Part shown: positions 9,976-23,160 of the stretch, one piece after another
Layout of the letters: every line of letters begins with the position of its first letter
How positions within the stretch are numbered: position 1 is the first letter of the stretch
NCBI GenBank assembly: GCA_022410635.1
Contig: JAJVDF010000193.1
Location: forward strand, 134,992-198,991
Direction of reading: 5' to 3'
DNA from: Tretioscincus oriximinensis
Taxonomy: Eukaryota; Chordata; Lepidosauria; Squamata; Gymnophthalmidae
Length of the DNA: 64,000 nucleotides
Position numbers and translations under genes: made by a program
The notes under the pieces: model-generated
What the model saw: the letters and a program-made list of their open reading frames with translations, nothing else
What the model was told of the DNA's origin: nothing
Database searches by the model: none

Positions 9976-11398
9976 TTNGAAGAAGCTGATTATCTAGATC
10001 CTTGTCAATCCGGCTTCAGGGGGGGGGGGGGGGTTCGGCACCGAGACAGCCTTGGTCGCCCTGATGGATGACCTACTCCAGGAGAGAGACAGGGGCACTG
10101 GGTCCCTGTTGATACTCCTGGATCTCTCAGCGGCTTTTGATACCATCGACCATGGTATCCTTCTGGAGCGTCTTCGGGGGCTGGGACTGGGAGGTACTGT
10201 CCTGCAGTGGTTCTCTTCCTACCTCCGGGGACGACTCCAGAAGATAGCAATGGGGGACTGCGTATCAACACCCTGGGTGCTCTCGTGTGGAGTGCCTCNG
10301 GGTTCGATCCTGTCTCCCATGCTCTTTAACATCTACATGAAGCCGCTGGGTGAGGTCATCAGGNGGTTTGGAGTAGGGNGCCATCAATATGCTGATGACA
10401 CCCAGCTCTATCTCGCCATGCCATCGGAATCAGGTGAGGCGGTGGCGGTGCTGGACCGCTGCCTGGAGGCGGTCAAGGGCTGGATGGGATCTAACAAACT
10501 GAGGCTGAACCCTGACAAGACGGAANTGCTATTGGTTAAGGGATCCCGTGTCCAGAAACTTGATAGACTCCCTGTTCTTGACGGAGCAGGTTTGCTCCAG
10601 AAGGAACAGGTGTGTGATCTGGGTGTCCTTCTTGACTCGTCACTGTCACTGGAAGGTCAGGTGGCAGCGACAGCTAGAACGGCATTTTCCTACTTACGAC
10701 TGGTCCGCCAGTTGCGGCCGTTCCTGGACAGGGGGTCTTTGGCCACGGTTCTTCATGCTCTGGTAACCTCCAGATTAGACTACTGCAATGCACTCTACGT
10801 GGGGCTTCCCTTGAAGACGGTTCGGAGGCTGGAGCTAGTGCAGAATGCAGCAGCTCGTCTGCTGTCGGATGTGTCTGGCCGGACGTCCATCACGCCGGTC
10901 CTCAAAGAACTGCACTGGCTACCTATTCGCTACCGAGCCCAATTCAAGGTGCTTATACTGACGTATAAAGCCCTAAACGGTTTGGGTCCTGAATACTTGA
11001 GGGAANGCCTTTTCCCATATAGTCCNGCCCGGTCTCTGCGATCAGAAGGAGAGGGCCTTCTAGTNGTCCCCTCCTGCTCTAGGATAAGGGGGGCGGGGGC
11101 GNGGGGAAGAGCTTTCTCGGTGGTGGCCCCGATANTATGGAANGGCCTCCCNCCGGAAGCACACCTGGCGCCATCTTTACAATCTTTTCGGCACCTGGTA
11201 AAGACCTGTCTCTTCACCCGGGCCTTTTCGGGTTAGCTCCCCCATCAGAGGACGACATTTTAAATTCTTGTGTTTCTTTTATGGTTTTAATGTTGTGAAG
11301 GTCATGACGACCTGGATTTTTAACTTTTGTAAGCCGCCCTGGACACCTTCGGGGGGAANGGCNGGGTAAAAATCTTTAAATAAATAAATAAAATAAAT
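9976..11398 (+). mobile_element. L2-type non-LTR retrotransposon, 5' truncated
   Basis: The copy enters within the reverse-transcriptase domain (EEADYLDPCQSGFR at 9979-10020), continues through the RT and C-terminal region to a stop at 11234-11236, and ends in a short 3' UTR with GTAAGCCGCCCTGG and a tail of TAAA repeats at 11377-11398. The domain signature (DLSAAFDTIDH, GVPxGSILSPMLFNIY, YADDTQLY, ITPVLKELHWLPI) is that of the L2 group. The element interrupts a Harbinger-like MITE. Confidence 0.88.
10052..11236 (+). pseudogene. L2 ORF2 reverse-transcriptase remnant
   Basis: A 394-codon open stretch covers RT and C-terminal domains. Visible motifs are LLDLSAAFDTID (catalytic Asp region), GVPxGSILSPMLFNIYM, the catalytic YADD box at about residue 113, LRLNPDKTE, and the thumb-like SRLDYCNALYVGLP and ITPVLKELHWLPIRYRAQFK. 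The copy lacks the endonuclease and the first part of RT, and a 15-G run at 10019-10033 puts the upstream RT codons in a different frame. It is therefore a truncated, non-autonomous remnant, though little decayed. The X residues come from single N bases. Confidence 0.85.
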
Positions 11399-11612
11399 AA
11401 TTTGTGCACATGCACACACTTGGGAGAGGACGGGGGTTGGCTGCAAAAGGACAGAGGTTCTCTGGAACGATGCTGCAATATCCCAGCAATAGTTTATTCT
11501 GGGATAAACAGTGTTTATTGCGGGACGATTGCTGAAAGACGCTTAACATGTGTGGCCGAACCTTCCTCATCTCGCTTCGATTGAGGAAGAAAATAGCTGT
11601 GTGCACACAGCC
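11399..11612 (+). mobile_element. Right part of the Harbinger-like MITE split by L2
   Basis: It resumes with ATTTGTGCACATGCACACAC and runs through GGTTCTCTGGAACGATG, TTTATTCTGGGATAAACAG and GAAAATAGCTG to the terminal GTGTGCACACAGCC at 11612. This matches the right half of the copy at 20917-21277. The flanking trinucleotide is TTA. Confidence 0.7.
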
Positions 11613-14257
11613 TTACTTGTGTTTCTAAATTCTGTTGTAGTAAGTCACAATTCAGTTTTTTTNNNAAAAAAAACTTGCAACTTTTTCTTTCACATAAAAT
11701 TTAAAATATTCTGTTAGCTTAAGGCACCGCTANCTGACCTTTTCTGACCTCATACAGTTTCTAGAAGTTTTTTCTGCTAAGTTGATTGATATGTCTGCTC
11801 CTCCTTCTTATCTTTAAATAGGCTACCACATTTAAAACCCACATCAGTTTTCCATGATATTTTTATATGCGTGTTGATTTTGATGGATTCCATTTCCTTC
11901 CCCTGCCTGTTCCCTCTGTAAGCAAAACGATTATCACTTCACAATGCAAATTATAATCTTCCTTTGAAAATAATTCTTAAATAGTACTTTGCTCCTTTGA
12001 ATTAAAATATTTTCTTTACCCTTGAATTGTTTTCTCTGTTTGCAAAGCATACTCAGACAGTAGTACTGCTTTAAAAAATATTCTACAGAAAAATGAACTC
12101 TGAAAATGTTTTATTCCTATGTGGCATATAAGTAAATGAATTCTGCTTATTTGGTAATATTCATTCCCTTTATTGTTAATTTTATTTAGATTTTGGATTC
12201 CAGAACTTGTGCTTTATTATGGCCATTAAAAGCAGATCTTTGTCAGCCTTAAACAGAAACAAATATCTGGATTATTTACATGCTGCTGAAAAATCCATTC
12301 ATGGCTTTTCACCACTGTTTGATGGTGGGGAGGTTGCATCAATAGTTTGATGTGACCATGGCTTATTATATAATCCATGACAAATAAAACTTATCTAAAG
12401 GCCATTTCCAGGGAATCAAGGGCAGATGAAGATTTTATTGTCAACTTCTGGATGAGATACCAGGAGACAATTGGTGACATCATCAAACAGNATGTTGTAT
12501 TCTTATGTTCTTATGTTCATATGTTCTTATTCCTTTTCCAGGAACATCCTGTTGGCTTCAATGAACATGAAATTGCAGATAGCTCCAAAAGATATCAGAA
12601 AGAGTTAGTCAGTGTAATACCAAATATCATGCATAATTTTTTTTCATACTTTGATGCAGCTTATTGTAGTCCACACAGTAGCANCTAGTGGGTGGCATTT
12701 TCAGGAGCCACAGCTGATTCTAGTTTGTGTGCAAATCTGCACTGACCAATATAATGGGCTTATACCAAGACCTCTTTTCAGTGCTAAGAAGGGCCCTGTT
12801 ATACTTCCTGATCTAATGTACTGGTCAGTGAAGAATTATCCTAATTATGTCAATGAAAAACTGTGGAATAATACAGAAAAGCAATGTCAAATAAGCAAAA
12901 AAAGAAAGAATCTACAATGAACAAAGAGCTGTTAGCATCAATATATTAAATAAATATAGCTTCTATGATTAAATTTCTGAGCATTTCTTCATCATGCCTC
13001 GGGAAACAGTCTAAAAACAGTTCTTCTAAATCCCCTCCTGACATTTGTTGGTGCCAAGTGCAAGGTAATGTAATGTCTTGCTAATATTATTTAATACCTA
13101 GTGTTGCCTTCAGCTTTCACCATGTATCATTTCCAGTCTTATGAGCTGGCTTCTTCAACTGTCTCCCTTGCTGTTGGTGCTTTAAAGAATTCAAAGTAGT
13201 TGGATGGCTGAGCCTGAAAAAAGAAAGGCAAAGATACTTGAGAAGTAGTAAAAAATGGTAAATATGCACAGAAGTGTCTTGATTGCAAAATCAGTTTTTG
13301 TTGAATGCAATTTGTATTATCCTCCCCAGTTCTTCAGCAGTGAATGAGTCCAGGGCAACACATATTTTGATTTGATATCTTGAAACTCAAGGTATTTCTT
13401 GGCAAATTCTCAAGTTGAGATGCTACAAATATATGAGTATCGTTAGAATTGCCAGAAAAATGTTTCAAAGTGAACTTTTGCCCACAGCTAATAATCTGCC
13501 TTCCAGTGGATCCCTTGNCAGATATCCTACCAGGCTCACTATGTGTAATGCTCCAACCATTCCTCAAACAACCCAGTTCTACATTTGGCATGTAAACATT
13601 TCTCTTTAGAGTGGATCATTGTATCTTTGCATAGAAGTGGAATAATGCTGTATCNCTGGGAGCTCTTTTGGGCAAATGANACACAGCTCCCTTATGGTTG
13701 TGATCTTAGTTCTGGCCTTCTAAGATATTGCCATTTTGTTTTTCATTTACTTTAACACAGAGCGATAGAAGAGACAAATATATTGTTCTACATCTATTTC
13801 CTCTGAAACTGATTCAGCCATTCATATACTGCTATATACGAGGCATTAGTGTTATTTACCTTTAATTGTGCTAGTAAATGGGGCTAATATTGACCACTAG
13901 AATTCTTGTTAGAACTTTTGGCTTTTTTCCAGCCTGATGGATGAAGTCATATTTCACATTCAATGCTCAATGCAACGGCTGATAAATTTTATGGGTGATA
14001 TTCAAAGTTTCCAAATAATTTCTGAAGTTATGGCTGGACAACAAGTTACTTAACTTCAACAATTAATGCACTGGTAATTTCTCGTGCAGTATTAAAGCAT
14101 GCTNCATGCTAGGCTATCCTTGAAAATTATCCGTAAATGGAATCAATGCAGAATGTTATACTAGAGAAGACTTTGTGAGTTTTCTGGGCTGAAAAGATAC
14201 TAAGTTTTTTTTTTCTTTTAGTATTGAATAATTTATCTGCTAATTGAAAGAATCAAT
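11613..14257. other. Intergenic stretch, no gene recognised
   Basis: Mostly A/T-rich. A CR1-like tail octamer repeat on the plus strand (ATTCTTATGTTCTTATGTTC) lies at about 12500-12530, without a clear CR1 body. Three Ns lie at 11663-11665. Nothing else is recognised. Confidence 0.5.
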
Positions 14258-14458
14258 ACTGAAGCTAAAAGTCATATGCTTTGGCCATATGGAAAAAAAA
14301 AGTTGAAGGCAAATGGAGAACAAGATGGCTAAGGAGGAGATAGGTAGATAGAGCCAAACTTGAGTTGGGGAGTTATCAAGCAACAGCAGAAAACAGAGTG
14401 GCCTGTTTGTGATCCATGGGATCACAAAGGTTCTGACATGACTGAAAGAGTGAACGGC
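14258..14458 (+). mobile_element. L2/MON-like SINE or L2 3' fragment, low confidence
   Basis: The end of the segment, ATGGGATCACAAAGGTTCTG then ACATGACTGAAAGAGTGAA, resembles the shared 3' end of L2 and its dependent SINEs. The left boundary is uncertain. Confidence 0.4.
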
Positions 14459-17400
14459 AAGAATGAAGATGCTTATGTATTGCCAATAGTTATATTGATT
14501 ATATGACTAGCAGACACAGTGTGGGTGCGAGTTGGAGTTTTTAAAAAACTGTCATGATAAAGCCTAGTAAATTATTCTGTCTTCCATGATTGTTTCATGA
14601 TGACAAATAATTCTGGTGTGCATATAGGCATGCAGTCCCATGTAGTTTAACACATTTAATTATTTTTATGTGTTTGTGTCCAAAAGGACACATTGCAAGT
14701 CAATCTTGGATATTTATTTTGAGGGTCCCAATGTTATTCAGACAACAGATAGAAAATAGGAAGGTAAATATGTAGCCGGAGGAAGCTTGTCATGCTGGCA
14801 TTTACAAAAATAATAATAATGGGATTCTTTGGATATGTACAATGCAGAATGTTGCAAAACTTGTTCAGACCCATTTATATTGAAGTGTCATTATGCAGAC
14901 AAGTATAGTTTCAAATAAAGCTAGAATGAGTGTTTTATTCATGTCACCTTCTTTATTTAATTAGGTTTTTTGTGTCACAAAATAACAGGATTTATAATGA
15001 ACATCATCCCAGTGATTTCCCTGAATAGTTTTGAGAACATGGTCCACTACACAGAGATTTAGACATGCTGGAGTTTAATTCAATGACTCTGGAGAGGATT
15101 TTATTTCAGTGACCTCTTAGACAGGAAATTGGAATCTGAAAATCTGGGCACTTATGCAGACAACAACAAAATTAAAGATGAGAAAAACAGAATAAAACTG
15201 GATGGACATGTGCTAGAAGTATAACTGAGAAGCTGGTTTTCAGAAAGCTCCAAAAATATTGGGTATCAAAAGAAAAAAAATCTTTTGACTTGGACANAAG
15301 ATAAGTCTGCTGCAGAGAATCTTGCTGGCTTCATTCTTTCCTTGTGTCTCAGCTTCCAACTAACAGGCAGAGCACTAGCTATCTCTTTTTTCCCTGCTAG
15401 CTTGGTAGGTGGCTTGTGGAAGATTACTCCTTGCACGAATTCCATTCTGATGGAGTAGTAACAAAAATAGCAGGAAGGCGTTTGTACATTCATTTTGATC
15501 TGTTATCATTGCAGAGACACTGTAAGCACTTCTTTTGTTCTTCCAGATACCAATTCTGCATTTTTCAGTTTAATAATCAGTAATTCCATCTTAAAGGTCT
15601 TTGATGCACCAAAATATAATTGAAATACTATCAAAATGAAATTTGAATAGTATGTTTCAGATACAAATGGGGGATAAATGCAGCTTCAGAGTAAGAAAAC
15701 AATTGCTCACTGATAGAGGCATTGTTATAAGACCCGATTCACTATTAATTTTATGTGAAACACTGTTTTAACTGCAATGAAACTAAAAAAGATTTCAGCA
15801 TCTGCCTTGCCTATAAAAATGGATCTGCAAACTAAACATTTTCAAAAACAGACAAAGCTTTTAGAATATGGATCAAAGAAACATATGTGGGTTTATCATT
15901 CTTAAACTTCTTTTTGAAGATGCTTTCAATAACAAATATTGCTAATAAATATTTATCAGAAAAATGTCCTAGTTTTTAATTAAAAGTGTATTTACTGTTT
16001 TATAGAGATTTTGAAGAGTTTGAGAAAGTACTGCTTGCATGCAGTCTGGGTAAATATCCAGGAAATTAAAATGACCTCCTATTTTTCTTATTCTGTTATT
16101 AAAATTGCCTCAATAACCAAAGTAAGCTANAGATTCTTCATTACTTAAAGATACCTAACTGGATTCTCCTAGAAAATGCCTGAGTAAGAACATTATTTTT
16201 GGAGAGAGTTGTTTATTGACATATAAGAACATAAGATGAGCTCTACATCCAGCCACATAATAGGAGTCACATTTGATAGGGCCAAAATTCACCTAGGACA
16301 GCATCCATTCTCATATAATGACTCAACAATTTCTTCTAGGCATCTGAAACAGATGACAAAGGTAAAATCTTCACCTCCTCTCAGCTCCATGCAAATGGCT
16401 TTTAGAAACATCCTGCCATTTTTTTCCACAAAGAGGCAGTATCTACATATTGATTCTAGTAATTATATTGATACATCTGTCCTCCATTGGATCAAGTTGT
16501 ACATTCTGTATCGAACCTTCACTTTGTTCTATCACAGCTGATNGGCACATCCTCTATAATCTGTGTAATCCTTCTAAAATGTTTTTAAGTCTTACTGCAG
16601 TTAATTATTTTAACTTTAATATATATGTCTCATATGAAAAGAAAAAAAATCCTTTTGGGGACTATTTCTTCTAAAGAAAGATGNAGGGATGGTGGCCACC
16701 TCACAACTGATGGTTGGGCAAACCCAGGTCAGCAGAGAAGGTCACACGTGAAAGCCTAGCATAAGTGTTGTTCAGGCATCACAATCACATAGTCCTTTGG
16801 TAGCCCTCTGAGGTTAACTAGAGTTCAGGATGTTTTGGTAGTGTATGTTGGGATAATTAGGATGACATTCTTTCCCTTCTATTATCAGTTTCTTTCTCTG
16901 GTCTCTGGTCACTCCTTAAAGTTTCTCTCAAGAACTGTGCCTAATTATCTGTGTTTGTCNATGACCGCATTTATGTAAGTGCGTGTGCATGCAGCTGAAA
17001 AGTGTTGGAAGGAATATAAGCAAGCTTTGGGGTGAATAAAGAAGCTCTTCTTTCTTCATGATGTGTGTGTGGTGTGTNTCCTTGACATCCTCAGCTCTTC
17101 AGAAATATGCTTTAGATCTGTCAATCTTTTCTTTTCAGGCTCTAGTGTGTTTTCACTACACGTCTAATTAATATGATCAAGGAGGGTGACTAGTGCACTT
17201 GGGGAGAGGGCATTCTGTGAGAACACCTTCCAACATGACCACAATTGCTGAAGAAGGTAATATAGTCAAGAGGGGTTATTTGGCAAAACTTTTAAATCCC
17301 ATAATTGTTGCTATCTCAATCAAACTAAAACTTATTAGATACTGTATTAATAGTCAATGTAGTGGCTTTATGCAGAAAACTCTCCAACCAGGACAATATA

Positions 17401-19538
17401 AAGCAACAACAATTTTTCCTCAAGGGAAATAATAAAGAGGATTATAGAGATTGCATGGGCAGCTGAGAGACTTTGACTTAAGGTAAGAGAAAGGCCATTG
17501 ATGTGAGACTAAATATGGGCATGAAGCTGTANGAAAGCCTCCATGTCAGCTTGAACATAAGCAACTTAAGCTTGATCTGAACAACCTCTCTTGACAGGCT
17601 TTTTCTTAATATTCCTTATAACTAGCCCCAAACCAATTGGTACATTTCCCTCTTTATACATCAGGTGATGTCACCTGGTTTAACCAGTGAAATTACCATC
17701 TCTAATGGAACCACTAGCTCATTACATACTAACTCACAGATACATGCTATAACCAGCACATATAATATCTAAGACTTCAACAGTACATATAACTATTTAT
17801 ACAATTATGATAGGAATGGCTTCTCTACTAATCCAGCTGGGACAGCATTCTAACAATGNGACTGTTCAGTTTGCAGTATGATCCTGAATAACATTTCTTC
17901 CATACTTTGCAAATTCTGTGTTTTCAGTATAACACACAAATGCAGCAAGAAGCCACTTAATAGCTACAGCTTATGGTCTTGGATATAAATAACAGGTCAA
18001 ACATGATTTGGAATGAAGCTGAGAATGCTAGTGTTGAAGTAATGCAAATGAATGGTATAAAAAGCTCTAATTCAAAGGCTCTTAGTCTCTGGATAAATGA
18101 ATAAGGCTATACATGTAAGATTTGTCAATAATTATGTCAAGGTGAAAAGAACCTTATGACTCCTGTGATCTTCTCTGGAGTCAGAGATATGGAATGGAGC
18201 AGTTGCTGGGGGCAACAGATCTGGCCTTGGCAACAGTTACATCAATACAAATGCACTTTAATCTGTTTATTAAGCTAATACAATCAGTGAAAATAGACAG
18301 GCATGATGATGCTAAATTCATAAGTCTTCAAGTTGCCTAGCAACTCAGCATTGGGTTTATGTTATATATCCCCCCTCTTTGTTCTCTCCCCCCTTCCTCT
18401 CTTCTGAAATGTTTCAGAAAGCAACTAAAAGGATATTTTAAATTATACGTTACCCTTGGTTTATGAGCAATAAAGTACTGAAATACTGGTGCACTTGTTT
18501 TGTGAAACACACGCTGTTAAAGAAGTCAGAACTTGTTTACTATTGGCAGTTCTATATTATTGCAGGCACATATTATCTTGGTTGGAATCTTTGAGGTGAA
18601 AGCTTTTTCTGCCACACTGCTCCTTCTAACCTTGACCATTGTCATTTTAAATATTTAATCTAAATATGCTTGCAAAAAAGGAACAAAGAGCCAAACAGAA
18701 GATTGATAAATGAAAATATGTGAATGAATCAAATATTGGAGAAAGAAAAAGGGTGAAACTCCAGTGGTTAAAGCTGTAAAGGAAAGATGATTGGGTTTTA
18801 AGACCTACATATAAGGATTTTTAAAAAGGTTTTTAATTTGTCTTTCTTTTTAGAAGACCCTGGTATATTCCAGGTTTTTTTTCCTCTTCACCATCTTATT
18901 AAAAAGAACAGGTACGAATGTAAGCACTTTATGTCTGACTAGTAGGACCAAGTCTTAAAGCTGTGCTCTGATTCATATCTGAGTTTATGCGTGATAGGTA
19001 GCATGAATTAATAGAATAATTGGCCTTTTGGATCATAGCAGGCAGTCGCAATATCTGTGTAACAATATAATTGCTACTGCTAAATTCAAATGTTTAATAA
19101 TACCACATCTGACAGCAACAACTATCAACAGAGACCCTGGATCAATCTTTTTCTCTCACCCTCATCTCTCAGGGTTACTGCGATGGGTTGTGTGTGCTGC
19201 CTTAAACTCTTTAGAGGGATAGATTAGATGTAAATGCCATAAATAGATAAGTATTCATTCATTTATTATTTAAAAGATTCCTATATTTCTTTCTGCTAAA
19301 GGATCCCACAGTGATTTACAAAAGATTAAAAACAAGGAGCGTAAACAATTAAAACCATGCAATTAATTTTAAAAAGATTAAAAACCGGATGGATGTGGAA
19401 AACAACCGTTTACACAGGGAATACCTAGATGAAGAGCTGTCTTCCACAGGCATTTGAAGTTGCAGGTGCAACACAAATATGAGAGGACATTCTACAAAGA
19501 CGGTGGTATGACAGAAAAGGCCTGACTGCAGCACTTCA
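14459..19538. other. Intergenic stretch, mostly unrecognised
   Basis: No gene was recognised. A diverged CR1-like segment is listed separately at 16218. Short TG runs occur near 17060-17080. The rest is A/T-rich single-copy-looking DNA. Confidence 0.5.
16218..16560 (-). mobile_element. Possible old CR1 3' fragment, antisense
   Basis: It begins with ACATATAAGAACATAAGATG, like the CR1 octamer tail, and includes CTCAGCTCCATGCAAATGGC, like the CTCCCTGCAAATGGTATTTC of good CR1 copies. The remainder is too diverged to align by eye. Confidence 0.4.
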
Positions 19539-20100
19539 TCATAAGAACATAAGAACATAAGAAGAGCCATACTGGATCAGGCCACAGCCCATCATGTCCA
19601 GCATTCTGTGTCACACAGAGGCCCACCAGATGCACCTGGGCAGTCCGAACAGAGGAAAGCAAAATATGCTCCTGTTCATGACTCCCTGCAAATGGTATTT
19701 CAAGAGTCCTGCCTGTTGCTCCATCCCAGAGGCAACATCCAGACAACTATCCTAGTATCCATTCATANCCTTAGTGTCCATAAACCTGTCTAGTCCTGTC
19801 TTGAAACTATCCAAGCTGTTAGCTATCACCACCTCTTCAGGAAGTAAATTCCACAGGCCGATGACCCTCTGGGTGAAAAAATACTTTCCTTTGTNTGTTC
19901 TCACTTTTCTACCCAACAGTTTTAAGGAGTGCCCTCTGGTCCTTGTGTTGTGTGATAGAGAAAACATTTTTTCTCTATTCACCCTGTCGATCCCATGCAT
20001 GATTTTGTACACTTCAATCAGATCACCCCTCAAACATCTCCTTTCAAGGCTGAAGAGGCCCAGACGTTGCAGCCTTGCTTCGTCTTTCTTCGTCAGATGT
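19539..20100 (-). mobile_element. CR1 LINE, antisense 3' end with ORF2 C-terminus
   Basis: The tail octamer repeat at 19540-19562 is followed by the CR1 3' UTR. From about 19760 the minus strand encodes the ORF2 end: QRLGLFSLERRCLRGDLIEV, YKIMHGIDRVNREKMFSLSH, NTRTRGHSLKLLGRKVRT and VIGLWNLLPEEVV. These are signature CR1 C-terminal motifs. Truncated and non-functional. Confidence 0.88.
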
Positions 20101-20299
20101 CTTTCTGTATTTTGTGAAATATGCATAATAATAGTACTGTTAGCAAGCAATGATATGATTATTATAATATACTAGAGTAGTTGGGAATGTTTCAAAGTGT
20201 GATTCATTTCTAGAAAAATAATTTGAAACTTAGGCCACATCCCCACAACTGGGACTGCAGCATCTTAAGGACAGGAGCAGAAAAAATCATAGGTTCAAG

Positions 20300-20490
20300 T
20301 CAATGTATACAGCCTGGAAAACAAAGGGTTGCTGCTTTGATCCCAGCCTCCCCCTGGAAGTAGGCAATGGCAAACTACCTCTGTATCTCTGCTAAGAAAA
20401 CTGCACGACATNCCCACGGAGGTGCTCATGCTCAACCAAAAGCAACCACAACTCAGTGGTATCCAATAACTACAATGGCAAAAACACTTC
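20300..20490 (+). mobile_element. Second SINE family (L2-associated type)
   Basis: The run AAAGGGTTGCTGCTTTGATC, GGCAATGGCAAACTACCTCT then GTATCTCTGCTAAGAAAACT matches a SINE-like unit repeated more degenerately at 57410-57590. Similar sequences are known from L2-dependent SINEs of amniotes. The family name is uncertain. Confidence 0.5.
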
Positions 20491-20629
20491 ATCTTATCCC
20501 AGAAGTTTGAAGAGTGGTGTCTGCATACCAAATGCCTCAATTTCCTAATCTCTTCAAGTTGGGGAAGAAAAGATCAAAACTTTGATGTCATAATTAGACA
20601 TGTGTTGGGGGCTCTGTGTGTTACATCAA

Positions 20630-20745
20630 ACATTATCCCCAAGATGTATTTGGGCAGCACATATGGTAGTACGGATGGGATGGAAAGAAAATAAATGGGC
20701 CATACAATTGTGGTACAAGTATTTGGTAGAGATTATATATACAGT
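20630..20745 (+). mobile_element. Short L1 ORF2 C-terminal fragment
   Basis: The translation WAAHMVVRMGWKENKWAIQL followed by WYKYLVEII is the same region as in the L1 copies at 96-447 and 4660-5292. Only about 115 bp can be recognised. Confidence 0.6.
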
Positions 20746-20916
20746 GTCAACAACAATGGTAAAGTCCTTTGAGCCTTTTCATTCATTTTCATTTCCATCC
20801 TATTGACTTAATCCACTTTATGTCCTCAGTTATCTGGCAATTATGCATCAAAGATTCATATCTCTTGAATTTAGTCATACTGAATAACAAACACATCCCG
20901 CTGGCCTTGTGTCTCA

Positions 20917-21277
20917 GGCTGCATGCACATGATGACTTTAAAACCACTACAAAGCTATAATCCGGAATATAGCAGCGCGTGTCTGTGCACACCAAACATG
21001 TACCAATGCCCCAGTTCCATAACACCACTCATTGATCTCATCGCAGTGCAGTCCGAGAATTTTTCTTTTTATTCGCAACCACCAATAGAAACAACTGCCG
21101 CGTTCTCACTTGTTTTAACATCTCATGTCTAATTTGTGCACGATCATACACTCGCGGGAGTACGGGGGTTCTCTGGAACGATGNCTGAATATCTGAGCAA
21201 TGGTTTATTCTGTGATAAACAGCATACTTCCCGATTGCACTCTGAACAAGGTAGAAAATAGCTGTATGCACACAGCC
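20917..21277 (+). mobile_element. Harbinger-like MITE, complete copy (361 bp)
   Basis: The ends GGCTGCATGCACA and TGTATGCACACAGCC are imperfect inverted repeats. The right flank is TTA and the left flank TCA, close to a 3-bp TWA duplication typical of PIF/Harbinger. The interior lacks coding capacity. This copy defines the family: its left half matches 9806-9975 and its right half 11399-11612. Confidence 0.6.
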
Positions 21278-21280
21278 TTA

Positions 21281-22141
21281 GTTACAGTCTTCCTCTNAGG
21301 TGCTAGTGTAAGGCTACATTATTCATAAACTACCCTCAAGACAGGTTCAAGACTACTTCTTTTACTGTTCTGTTTGCAACTCAAATTGCAGTCTCTTACA
21401 CTATGTATCTGTGGCTCCAGCTTAAACTTGTTAAGAAAGAGCACCATGCCATTATTTCCCCTTCTTTTTCTGGCAGGTATAAAAGATTGACATTTTGCAT
21501 GAGTGAGGGCAGAACAATGAGCCTGTTTCTGGAAAGAAAAAAAACCTTTAAAAAAACCCATATGTGCGTCTAATGCAGGGTGAGAACCAGTTTGCAGAAA
21601 GGAAGGGACTTTTCTCCAGCACAGACTCAATTGCCCCCTGAAAGCCATCATTCACCTTGTATGCTCTCAAGGAAGCTGCTGAGTTAAACGCATGTTCTTT
21701 TGTCACAATTTTAGCGGGAATATTGATGCAGCAGTACACACCTGTGTAATTTGGTCCACATTGCCTTAGCAGCAGTGAATTAATGCATTTTTGTCACACT
21801 ACGTTCCTAATCTAAATCTCTCCTGTTGCTGGAATTGATATTTTGCCCTACTGTAGAAAACATNAATTACCTGATAAGTTTCCGTTGCGGGAGTGGCTCT
21901 GGGAAATAGCAACATCATGCTAAATAGGTCTGTTTTTGTTTCACTGAGAAGGTGACANAAACGTTTCACCTTTAGTTCATTACTACCGATAGTTTGGTTC
22001 AAAAGAGAATGGATACATTAAACAGTGCTCAAACTCATCCACAAATACGAATGCCCAGCCTTTACACTGAAGAGTCATTGCCAAGGGTCTTTCAGTTTGT
22101 TTGAACATGAACATGTGAACAACAGCATGTTTGATACGATA
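21281..22141. other. Intergenic stretch, nothing recognised
   Basis: No gene or repeat recognised. Confidence 0.5.
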
Positions 22142-23160
22142 TGATCTTGTCTCCCATGCCTTTTAACACTCTTATCTGGGTGAGGTCATCAGGAATCTTG
22201 GAGTAAAGTGCCCTCAGTATGCTGATCACATGAAACTCTATCTTTCTATTCCATCTGAATCAGATGATGCAGTTGAGATTCTTGACCACTGAATGGAGGC
22301 GGTGATGGGTTGGATATGGACCAGCAAATTGAAGCTGAATCCAGACGGGACAGTGGTACTGTGTGTCAAATGATCCAGGGTTCAGGAAGGCAAGAGTTAA
22401 GGAAGTTAAGAGGCGATTCTTTTGCTCCAGAAAGATCAGGTTCTCCTTCTTTGTCTATTCTTGGATAGGGATAATTTAGCCACAGTGATTCACATTCTGG
22501 ATCAGAAGCAAGTTTGCCTCCACTGTCACCATATAAAATNATGGAGAACAGAGGGGGTGAACGAATGAGTCATTTCAATGTTCTCATAATCTCCAGACAT
22601 AGCCACTGTGGTGCCCTCTTAAAAATGTTCTAGAAACTGGAACTAGTGCAGAATGCAACAGCCCAACTGCTGACAGGAGTCTCTGGTCTGATGCACATCA
22701 CACCAGTCTTTAAAGCACTGAATTCCTATTCATTGCCAAGCCCAATTCAAAGTGGTGATATTAGAATACAAAACCCTTAAAAGTTTAGACCCTGGCTATC
22801 TGAAGGAGNGCCTTTTCCCCAAAAGACATGTACTAAGATCCCAAGGAGAAGGCCTTCTGATAGTTCCTCCCCTTTCAGTGATGCAAGGAGACACGTATGA
22901 GGGCCTTTTCTGTGATGGCTCTCACACTCTGAAANAATGACCCTTTAGAGGTACCTACACTGCATAGCTTCTGGTGCCTAACAAAAAAACGTACCTCTTC
23001 ATCCAGGCTTTATCTCCTAGCTCCCTCTGAATTTGTACTTCCAGGAGGGTGGGTGAGTCAGGGAGGGAGGGTTTAGTTCTTCTTAATTGTTTTACTAATG
23101 TGTCTTTAGTGTTGCTTTTAGTCTTCTGTACCTGCCCTGGAACCTAAATCATCATAATCT
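22142..23160 (+). mobile_element. Degenerate L2 LINE fragment
   Basis: The order matches the L2 copy at 9976: GATCTTGTCTCCCATGCCTT, CTCAGTATGCTGATCACATG (decayed YADD region), AAATTGAAGCTGAATCCAGA, CTAGTGCAGAATGCAACAGC, CCAATTCAAAGTGGTGATAT and TTCATCCAGGCTTTATCTCC. Numerous stops and indels mark it as an old copy of the same group. Confidence 0.8.
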
